Positions 1 to 6,245 of a DNA stretch of 6,256 nt are shown here, in pieces. A program made the translations under genes and the position numbers. Under the pieces are notes generated by a model. The model worked only from the letters and a program-made list of their open reading frames with translations, was not told where the DNA came from and did not search any database. The stretch comes from Bacteroidales bacterium (GTDB lineage Bacteria > Bacteroidota > Bacteroidia > Bacteroidales > NBLH01), in assembly GCA_029933755.1 (NCBI GenBank), contig JAOZNO010000239.1, positions 1 to 6,256 of the forward strand, read 5' to 3'. How positions within the stretch are numbered: position 1 is the stretch's first letter; each line of letters starts with the position of its first letter.

Positions 1-577
1 TTACTTTTTGAATAACACCATGTATACGTATTGCAACACCATCTTCATCTTTTTCTATGGTTCCTATTTGCTTTTTGTGAACAATTTTCCCGTTTTTTTT
101 AATAATGCGGTATTCTTGTTCAATATTTTCATCATGCTTTACTAACTTGTTTCCATATATTCCTACATTTTCAATATCTTCAGGATGGACTATGTTTTTT
201 ATTTCTGAATAGAAGAGTTTTCCTTCTTTCTTTTTAACGCCTACTATATGGTAGGTTTCATCTGACCAATGTAATTCACCTGTTTTAAAAATGTATACCC
301 AGGTACCAATTTTGCCAATTTGCATCGCTTTACGTAACAAATCCTCCCGATCTCTAATTATTTGTGTTTTTTTACGTACTTGATTCCTTAATAGAGTGAT
401 AAAAATAATTGAAATTAAAAAGAACAGTATCGCAGCATAAATCAATAACTTTAGCCATTGAGGAAATTTCCAATTTTTATCGCGATAGCTTGATAAATCG
501 TATTTGTTAAGCAGTTGATAATAAATAGAGCTTTGCTTGCTCTTCAGAGCTTTTAAATTTTTATTTAGAATAATAAC
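1..577 (-). pseudogene. Transmembrane helix plus PAS domain, downstream half of the frameshifted sensor, cut by the window edge
   Basis: This frame is open from just after a TGA at 578-580 to the left edge, +1 relative to the flytrap frame and overlapping its last 17 bases. It begins with a lysine-rich segment and QLLNKYDLSSY, which fits the final helix of a solute-binding domain. A strong transmembrane helix follows at about 454-389 (LKLLIYAAILFFLISIIFI), then a basic stretch and short coiled linker. A PAS domain of the PAS_3 type starts near 345: IGKIGTW, ELHWSDE, a VHPEDIENV segment, an EYRIIKKNGK segment and GVIQKV at the edge. The segment has no good start codon before its membrane helix, so it is unlikely to be translated alone and should be a continuation of the gene starting at 1322. 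The TAA at positions 3-1 is in a different frame, so the protein continues outside the window. By analogy with similar flytrap sensors a histidine kinase or other output would follow, but none is visible. I label it a broken gene. A sequencing error is an equally serious explanation. Confidence 0.7.
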
Positions 578-1322
578 TCAATTCTTTACTTTTACCTTTT
601 GTTAAGGCATAACCGGCATCAATAGGGTTAAAGAATAGTCCGGCACTTTTTATCCCATAAAGAGCATCACCCAGGCTGTTAGGTGAAGGGCCAACCATTG
701 CATAAATTTCACCAGTTCGTAATTTATCCATGGCTTTTTTATGAGAAAAAAACTCAACTGCCTGGTATTCAATTTTAAACTTGCTAAAATAATTGATAAA
801 ACCCAATGCATTATTATCGCCTTTAACTAAGGCTATTTTTTGATTATATAAATCTTCAATATTTTCAAAATTGGTTTCTTTTTGAATATAGAGTTCACTC
901 CATTGCGTGTTTAAGCTGGTATTTACATAATCAATAATTTCTTTTCTTTTTTCGGTTATTTGTGTGCCGGGCAAAACATCAATTTCTCCATTCTTAAGCA
1001 TCGAAAATAATTCGTTCCAGCTTCCATCAATCCATTCAAACTGAATGTTTTCCTTAATAAGTATATGGTGAATAATTTCAACAGGAAATCCTCTAGGTAT
1101 CTTATTTTCATCTCTGTACATTAAACCCGGTACAATTGGAAGACCTATTTTGTAAACCTTATTTTTATTATTGATCAGTGAGTCTTTTGCACCAATAATT
1201 ATGTTTTGTGATTTTACAACAGAAAAGGAAAAAAGAAAACACAAACCAACAAGGATAACAGTCCTTAAAGAATTTTTATTTTGTGAAGAGTCTGTTTTAA
1301 ATGAATGTGTATTAGCATACAT
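561..1322 (-). CDS. Periplasmic solute-binding (SBP_bac_3-like) sensor domain, N-terminal part of a frameshifted membrane sensor
   Basis: This 253-residue frame encodes the ligand-binding half of a membrane sensor. Residues 20-37 are hydrophobic (LRTVILVGLCFLFSFSVV) after a polar N-terminus of about 19 residues, fitting a signal peptide or signal anchor. Residues 55-253 resemble a family 3 solute-binding (Venus flytrap) domain: RGFPVEII at 77-84, WNELFSMLKNGEIDVLPG at 102-119, then a T-x-K-R segment at 123-126, the region that often contacts ligand in amino-acid-type binding proteins. The domain is almost complete but stops at its last helix, where a family member would continue into a linker and transmembrane helix. 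Those parts lie in another frame immediately downstream, so I read this as the 5' part of one broken gene. As part of a sensor it would bind a small solute outside the inner membrane and need not take part in transport. The ATG is preceded by an A-rich ACTATAAA without Shine-Dalgarno, 11 bases after the kinase stop. The ligand cannot be predicted. Confidence 0.85.
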   Translation of the reverse strand: MYANTHSFKTDSSQNKNSLRTVILVGLCFLFSFSVVKSQNIIIGAKDSLINNKNKVYKIGLPIVPGLMYRDENKIPRGFPVEIIHHILIKENIQFEWIDGSWNELFSMLKNGEIDVLPGTQITEKRKEIIDYVNTSLNTQWSELYIQKETNFENIEDLYNQKIALVKGDNNALGFINYFSKFKIEYQAVEFFSHKKAMDKLRTGEIYAMVGPSPNSLGDALYGIKSAGLFFNPIDAGYALTKGKSKELSYYSK

Positions 1323-1333
1323 TTTATAGTGGT

Positions 1334-4300
1334 TTATTTTTCAAGGTGCTTTTTCAGTAATGCAAATAGTATTTTCTCGTTTATAGGTTTTGAAATATAT
1401 GCATCACAGCCTGCTTTTTTTGAAATGCGTTTATCCTCAGCATGTGCATACGCTGTTTGTGCAATTATCGGTATTTTTGGATAATGTTTTTTAATTTCCT
1501 TTGTGGCTTGATAACCATCTAAGTCAGGCATTTTTACATCCATTAGTACCAAATCCGGCATGTTTGTCAAACAGCTTTCAATAGCCTCTCTACCTGTTAT
1601 TGCACGTGAAATTTTAATGCCTGTAATGGCTAATATTTCAACCAGCAATATATAATTCATGTCATCATCTTCGGCAATGAGTATGGTTTTATCTGACCAG
1701 TTTAATGTTTCAGTATCAACAGCTTCAACTTCGTTAGATATTAAGAGATTTTTATTTACCGGATTATAGGGAATGGTAAAGTAAAATTCAGAACCTTTAT
1801 TTAGTTCTGAAACTAATCGAATTTTTCCACCCATTAGTTTAATATATCCTTTTGAAATGGCTAAACCTAAACCTAAACCACCAAACTCACGGGTTGCGCT
1901 AATTTCTACCTGGCGAAAGCGATCAAATATTTCCTCGTGCATTGATTTGTCTATTCCAATACCGGTATCTTTAATAAAAAATTGTAAAGACACTTCATGA
2001 AGTGTCTTTACAATTTCACATCCAAACTCAACAGAACCTTTATGGGTAAACTTTATAGCATTGCTTATTAAATTATTAAAAATTTGATGAAATTTTTCTT
2101 GATCTGTTATGATGATATCTTCAGCTAAATCTAACTTTTTCGTAAATTCAAGTTTAATATTCTTTTCATTTGCTGTAAGTTGATAGTAGTTGTATAGGCC
2201 TGATAATGTATTGTTTACTGATATTTTGTCGGTATAAAGAATCTCTTGCTTAGATTCTATTTTAGAAATGTTAATTATATCTTCAACAATTGAAAGAAGC
2301 TGCTTGCTGCTATTGGTAATTCGATCAATAAATTTAGAACGTTTTTCATTTGTTGTTTTAGGAAGGTTTAATAATTGTGAAAAACCAATAATACTGTTCA
2401 TTGGTGTTCTAATTTCATGAGAAAGGTTATTTAAAAATGCAGATTTTAACTGATCGCTTTCTTCTGCCTTTTCTTTTGCTTGTAACAAATCTTCTTCAGC
2501 CTTTTTTCGCGAAGAAATATCTATTGAAAATGTAACAACTACCTCTTTACCAAGAAAAATACTTTTTTGGCAGCGAACAATTTTAGGAAATATTTCACCG
2601 TTTTTTCTTATTCCCCAAAAGTCAAATTGTTGTGGTTTTTCCTCAAAAGCTAATTTTACAAATTTATTTATTTTTTCAAGATCATTTTTTCCGGGTGCTG
2701 ATAAGAATTCGGGTGTTTTTCCAATAAAATATTCTTTCGGATAACCGTACATTTTAACGGCTCCTTCATTTACATCCAAAAAGCGACTTTGTTTATCCTG
2801 AATATAAATTGCATCTGATGCATTGTTAAAAAGTTCACGGTAGGTTTTTTCACTTTCTTCTGCACTTTCTTTGGCTTGATGTAATTCATCAATCATTTTT
2901 ATACGATCTGAAATATTGCGAATTACTCCAAGGTTACCAATCCACTTACCGTTTTCACTAAGTAGTTTAGCTCCAAAAGTTTCACCGGGAAAAACCTTGC
3001 CCTTTTTATCTTTATAGCTTGTAATATATAACTCTTCATTTTTAGGGGCATTTTTATTATATACTTTTTTGCCGGCATCTTCATACTTTTCTTGTTCTGC
3101 ATAAAGAATATCTGTGCTTTTACCAATTATTTCACTAAAGGAATATTTAAACATCTTTAGTGCGGCTTTGTTTGGAAGTGTTATTGTTCTATTCGGGTTC
3201 GTAATTATTATTCCGTCAGAAATAGAGTTAAACATGGTTTCAAACAGTTTCTTTTGATTGTCCAGTTCATCTTCAGCCACCTTTTTTTGACTTATATCTT
3301 CAACAATAACATACATTTTATTAACTCTTCCCTCCGAGTCTTTCAACGGAACAATATGTTCCCACAGGTTTGATGATTTACCCCATTTTGATTTATAAAA
3401 GTATTCTTTACTGATAATTTGGCCAGTTTTAAGTACTTGTTTAAAATCATCGGCAAAACCATTTTCAACTAACAACGGAAAACTAAGTATATTTATCTTT
3501 TTTGTTTCTTCAATAGATGGAGAACCTAAAATATGAATTAATGCATTATTTGCATCAATAACTTGACCATTAGGTAATGCTGTGAAAATTCCTAAAGGTG
3601 AGTTGTCAAAAAGAAGCTGGAAATTTTCTTCACTTACTTTTTTATCTTTTTTTGCTATTTCCAACTCGGTAATATCTACAAAAGCACCTATTATCCTGAT
3701 TATTTTTCCTTCTGCGTTTTTAAGTGATTTTGCCGAAGCTAAAACATTTCTTTGTTCACCACTTTTTCTCAGAGCCCTTATTTCCATTCGTGCGCTGCCA
3801 GCCTCAACCGCCAACCGATCTAAATCATTAAAGGCTTTTTCCCGGTCATTAGGGTGAATAAAATCCATCCAGTTTCTATAATGCATGGGACCGGTATTTG
3901 GCATTCCATGAATTTTAAACATATTATTGTTCCAGTGTGCTAATTCTGTTTCTAAATCCCATTCCCAAATCCCAATATTCCCTGTATCAGTAGAAACGGA
4001 TAAGCGTTCATTAAGCATTAATATGTCTTTTTCTTTTTCCTTTCGTTCTGAAATGTCGCGTATTGCCGTAAAGCGAACTTCTTCACCATTATAATCAATT
4101 GATTGCGACTGAATTTCTAAAGGAATAATGCTACCATCTTTCGTTATTCCTTCAATTTCATATGGAGCATCTTTATTGGTTTGGCTTTGTTGAGTTATTT
4201 TATCAGAGTATTTTTCCAGAACAACTAATTTAATAACATCTTTACCAATTAATTCAGCACGACTGTAACCAAACATTTTAAGCAGTGTTTGGTTAAGATC

Positions 4301-5872
4301 TTTTGCCACACCTTTTTTATGAATTAGTATTCCTTCAAATGTTAAATTAGATAGTTTCTTAAACCTTTCTTCGCTGGCACGAATTTCAATGTTTCTGTGT
4401 TCCAGTTCTTCATTTAATACAAGATATTCTTCACTTAATGCTTCAAATTCATTTCGCTGTTTTGCAACTGCATCAAATAGCTCATCTTTTTCCAGTTCTA
4501 AAATGGTATTCTTTGTTATATCTTTAACATAACCCAGGTAGTGTATAATTTCGCCTTTACTATTTCTGATTATAGTTGTAAAATCATAAAGCCATACTTC
4601 TTTACCATTTTTATGAATTATTCTATAAGGTTTATGCTCAAAGTTATCAAGCTTATTTTGTTGGGCATTATTTACCTCATTGGCAACCCTTTGTACATCT
4701 TCTTTATGAACAATATCTTTAAAACTAATTTTTCCGGAAATAAAGTCTTCTGCACTATAGCCAAAAACATTCGCTACATTTTGCGAAACATATTTTGCAG
4801 ACCAATTAGTACCTGGTAACCACTTAAAAATAACAACATTACCTTTGGTGAAGATGTTCCGTTCCTCTATAAGTTGGCGATTGATTTTTTCTACTTTTTT
4901 CCTATTTTTTATCTTTTCAGAGATATCATAGAGAGAAATAATTGCTTTACTAAGTGTTTTTTCATTTGGGTCAATGGGGAATATCTTCAGAATAACATGG
5001 ACTGTTTCACCTGTTATTGTACGTATTTCATATTCTGACTCAAAGCTTGTTGCACCATTAGCAAATGCAGTTAATTCATGTTTAAAAACTTCAAAAGATT
5101 GCTCCTTAAACGTTTTTTGTAAGTTATTGATTAAAAACTCTTTGCTTGGTGCTTTATGTAGCTTTACAGATGCTTCATTTATATTTATAATTTTAATTTT
5201 TTTTGCACATTCCTGGGCAAATTCAGGATGTTCATCCAGGTATGTTTTTACATCAGTTACTCCGCTATCTTTAAGCTTTTTAAGTAGTATTATTGCTTCA
5301 GTAAAATCTTCTTCCCATAGTGAAATTGGATTTTTTTCAAACAAATTCTGAAAATTCTTTTCTTTTTCAGAAATCCTTGTTTGATCTTCGTCTTTTATAT
5401 CGTTTAGCTTTTCCCAATTAGCTATATCTGTTTCAATTAATTCTTTATATTGGGATAGTACTTCCAGTTGTTCCTGATTGTATAGTCTTTCTTTGGTATC
5501 AATTACGCTTATAACACCAAAAGCCGATTTATCGGTCCATAAAATCGCTGTGGCTAAAAATGATACGATAGCTGACTTTTTGCTTGTGTCGAGTTTTCTG
5601 TTTTTGTCTTTGTTTATATTGGGTATTTGAAGTACCTTTTTGTTTTTCAGAACACTTTTGATATATTGGAGGGTATTATCGTTAATTATATCATTAGTAT
5701 TGTCTGGGGTTTCCTTCGTTTTACTGCTAACAAAAATTTTAGTTCCCTTTCCTTGGTCAATTATAATCCGGGCTGATGAAACCTTAAGATGTTTCGCCAG
5801 AAGATTAACAATAATCTGCCATTTATTTTGACAAGGAGATAATATCTCGTTATCAACAGGATAGGTTTTCAT
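1334..5872 (-). CDS. Soluble multi-PAS hybrid sensor histidine kinase with GAF-like N-terminus and C-terminal receiver
   Basis: This 1512-residue protein should autophosphorylate on a histidine and pass the phosphate to its own receiver. Domains in order: a GAF-like domain at about 15-155 (FGVISVIDT near 118-126); PAS domains at about 170-320, 335-455, 500-612, 618-738, 745-865, 872-990 and 1008-1125, most ending in a DI(S/T) motif; and a likely coiled coil at 455-505. HisKA follows at about 1140-1205 with SHEIRTP, phospho-acceptor H1152. The HATPase domain (about 1246-1370) has its N box around N1267/N1271, DTGIGI at 1302-1307, an F box at 1316-1321 and GLGLGLA near 1332-1338. The receiver (about 1395-1510) has acidic residues E1401-D1404, phospho-acceptor D1445, T1473 and K1495. 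All catalytic motifs look intact. I see no signal peptide or membrane helix, so it should be cytoplasmic. The start is well supported: in-frame stops lie at 5891-5896, eight codons upstream, with no start codon between. There is no clear Shine-Dalgarno site. The next gene begins 11 bases after the stop, suggesting an operon. The signals sensed and the output partner are unknown. Confidence 0.95.
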   Translation of the reverse strand: MKTYPVDNEILSPCQNKWQIIVNLLAKHLKVSSARIIIDQGKGTKIFVSSKTKETPDNTNDIINDNTLQYIKSVLKNKKVLQIPNINKDKNRKLDTSKKSAIVSFLATAILWTDKSAFGVISVIDTKERLYNQEQLEVLSQYKELIETDIANWEKLNDIKDEDQTRISEKEKNFQNLFEKNPISLWEEDFTEAIILLKKLKDSGVTDVKTYLDEHPEFAQECAKKIKIININEASVKLHKAPSKEFLINNLQKTFKEQSFEVFKHELTAFANGATSFESEYEIRTITGETVHVILKIFPIDPNEKTLSKAIISLYDISEKIKNRKKVEKINRQLIEERNIFTKGNVVIFKWLPGTNWSAKYVSQNVANVFGYSAEDFISGKISFKDIVHKEDVQRVANEVNNAQQNKLDNFEHKPYRIIHKNGKEVWLYDFTTIIRNSKGEIIHYLGYVKDITKNTILELEKDELFDAVAKQRNEFEALSEEYLVLNEELEHRNIEIRASEERFKKLSNLTFEGILIHKKGVAKDLNQTLLKMFGYSRAELIGKDVIKLVVLEKYSDKITQQSQTNKDAPYEIEGITKDGSIIPLEIQSQSIDYNGEEVRFTAIRDISERKEKEKDILMLNERLSVSTDTGNIGIWEWDLETELAHWNNNMFKIHGMPNTGPMHYRNWMDFIHPNDREKAFNDLDRLAVEAGSARMEIRALRKSGEQRNVLASAKSLKNAEGKIIRIIGAFVDITELEIAKKDKKVSEENFQLLFDNSPLGIFTALPNGQVIDANNALIHILGSPSIEETKKINILSFPLLVENGFADDFKQVLKTGQIISKEYFYKSKWGKSSNLWEHIVPLKDSEGRVNKMYVIVEDISQKKVAEDELDNQKKLFETMFNSISDGIIITNPNRTITLPNKAALKMFKYSFSEIIGKSTDILYAEQEKYEDAGKKVYNKNAPKNEELYITSYKDKKGKVFPGETFGAKLLSENGKWIGNLGVIRNISDRIKMIDELHQAKESAEESEKTYRELFNNASDAIYIQDKQSRFLDVNEGAVKMYGYPKEYFIGKTPEFLSAPGKNDLEKINKFVKLAFEEKPQQFDFWGIRKNGEIFPKIVRCQKSIFLGKEVVVTFSIDISSRKKAEEDLLQAKEKAEESDQLKSAFLNNLSHEIRTPMNSIIGFSQLLNLPKTTNEKRSKFIDRITNSSKQLLSIVEDIINISKIESKQEILYTDKISVNNTLSGLYNYYQLTANEKNIKLEFTKKLDLAEDIIITDQEKFHQIFNNLISNAIKFTHKGSVEFGCEIVKTLHEVSLQFFIKDTGIGIDKSMHEEIFDRFRQVEISATREFGGLGLGLAISKGYIKLMGGKIRLVSELNKGSEFYFTIPYNPVNKNLLISNEVEAVDTETLNWSDKTILIAEDDDMNYILLVEILAITGIKISRAITGREAIESCLTNMPDLVLMDVKMPDLDGYQATKEIKKHYPKIPIIAQTAYAHAEDKRISKKAGCDAYISKPINEKILFALLKKHLEK
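1979..2016. repeat. Perfect 38-bp palindrome inside the kinase gene
   Basis: Two 19-base arms match exactly around an axis between 1997 and 1998, with TTCATGAA at the centre. Every pair from 1979/2016 to 1997/1998 is complementary, and symmetry breaks at 1978/2017. It lies in frame within the kinase gene and encodes residues E1286-F1298, a variable stretch between the N box and the DTGIGI motif of the ATPase domain. In the mRNA it could fold into a long hairpin with a very small loop, followed directly by six U residues (1981-1976, partly overlapping the stem). This is the layout of an intrinsic terminator. Whether it terminates, serves as a binding site, or is a mutational or insertion relic cannot be decided from sequence. 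Confidence 0.9.
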
Positions 5873-5915
5873 ACCGGAATATGCAATTTTTTATTAAATA
5901 ATTGATTTTTAGGGT

Positions 5916-5989
5916 TTTTATTCCTGAGGCATAGTCAGCCTTTTCCTTTAGTTAGCCAAGCTAAAAAAGATGTTTTGTTAGGAATAAAA
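5916..5989. repeat. 10-bp perfect inverted repeat enclosing two smaller hairpins (possible structured leader)
   Basis: TTTTATTCCT at 5916-5925 is exactly complementary to AGGAATAAAA at 5980-5989. Inside lie two smaller inverted repeats: AGGC/GCCT (5927-5930 and 5938-5941, 7-base loop) and TTAGC/GCTAA (5952-5956 and 5960-5964, 3-base loop). Together they could fold into a branched structure of about 74 nt in the 5' leader of the kinase mRNA, ending about 43 bases before its start codon. It is not a tRNA: there is no T-loop TTCGA-type motif and no fitting anticodon arm. It could be a structured leader, the relic of a small inverted-repeat element, or chance pairing in AT-rich DNA. Confidence 0.5.
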
Positions 5990-6008
5990 TTTAAAATTAG
6001 TAAAAATT

Positions 6009-6041
6009 TTTGAACCTTTAAGGTATATGTTGTTAATTTTG
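6009..6041 (+). promoter_or_regulatory. Possible Bacteroidota-type promoter directed rightward
   Basis: TTTG at 6009-6012 and TAATTTTG at 6034-6041 are 21 bases apart, matching the TTTG / TAnnTTTG pattern described for Bacteroides and Flavobacterium housekeeping promoters. It points away from the kinase gene, towards sequence beyond the right edge. No gene follows in the remaining 215 bases, and such motifs arise easily by chance in AT-rich DNA. Confidence 0.25.
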
Positions 6042-6050
6042 AGGAAGGTA

Positions 6051-6101
6051 TTTAGCTACACTTTGCTGTAATTTAGCTCGCTATCATATTAGAGCGGGTC
6101 T
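6051..6101. repeat. Copy A of a degenerate intergenic repeat (TTTAGCT ... GCGGGTCT)
   Basis: This stretch contains TTTAGCT at 6051-6057 and 6072-6078, ACTTTGC at 6060-6066, and GCGGGTCT at 6094-6101. The same words recur at 6183-6228, although the order of ACTTTGC relative to the second TTTAGCT differs. GCTC (6076-6079) and GAGC (6092-6095) could form a weak stem. The similarity suggests a decayed dispersed repeat, but only short words are conserved. Confidence 0.4.
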
Positions 6102-6150
6102 TTAAAGTCAGCTTTTTACGTATTTTTTTGTTTTTTTACATTTTGTTAAA

Positions 6151-6178
6151 AGTCAGCAGTCCTCAGTATTCAGTCGCT
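6151..6178. repeat. Imperfect tandem heptamer tract (AGTNNNC)
   Basis: Four consecutive 7-base units start with AGT: AGTCAGC, AGTCCTC, AGTATTC, AGTCGCT. The first three also end in C. Two more copies of the first unit lie nearby at 5933-5939 and 6106-6112; the latter shares AAAGTCAGC with the start of the tract (6104-6112 and 6149-6157). The 7-base spacing is visible directly. Its role is unknown. Confidence 0.6.
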
Positions 6179-6182
6179 CAAG

Positions 6183-6228
6183 TTTAGCTTGCCTGTCCGC
6201 TGTACTTTGCACTATGGAAGGCGGGTCT
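6183..6228. repeat. Copy B of the degenerate intergenic repeat
   Basis: It contains TTTAGCT at 6183-6189, ACTTTGC at 6204-6210 and GCGGGTCT at 6221-6228, the words seen in copy A about 130 bases to the left. CCGC (6197-6200) and GCGG (6221-6224) could close a weak stem with a 20-base loop. This stretch is noticeably richer in G and C than the surrounding spacer, which supports a distinct origin from its AT-rich flanks. Confidence 0.4.
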
Positions 6229-6230
6229 GG

Positions 6231-6245
6231 GATATTTTTAATATC
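6231..6245. repeat. Short AT-rich inverted repeat
   Basis: GATATT (6231-6236) and AATATC (6240-6245) are exactly complementary around a TTT loop. The stem is short and AT-rich, so it would be weak. It could be an operator half of something beyond the right edge, or chance. Confidence 0.4.

Noticed and set aside
1..3. TAA on the minus strand exactly at the window edge as the stop of the second sensor
   Set aside because: It is in a different frame from the PAS domain, whose frame reads through GTA at 4-2 and continues out of the window.
1860..1880. Three tandem CTAAAC hexamers resembling a telomere-like or microsatellite repeat
   Set aside because: On the coding strand this is GGTTTA three times, which encodes the Gly-Leu repeats of the conserved ATPase G2 box (GLGLGLA). 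The repeat is explained by protein function.
2078..2097. Inverted repeat AAAAATTT / AAATTTTT around GATG
   Set aside because: It consists only of A and T in its stems and encodes conserved Lys-Phe-His-Gln-Ile residues before the N box. It is an expected chance product in AT-rich coding DNA.
3582..5831. Several open frames of 60-125 codons on the plus strand opposite the kinase gene
   Set aside because: They lie antisense to well-recognised PAS and GAF coding sequence, show low-complexity hydrophobic composition and no domain features, and are best explained as shadows.
5916..5989. Possible tRNA, because the region is 74 nt long with a terminal stem and internal hairpins
   Set aside because: There is no T-loop consensus, no D-loop GG, no plausible anticodon arm, and the terminal stem is 10 bp, not 7.
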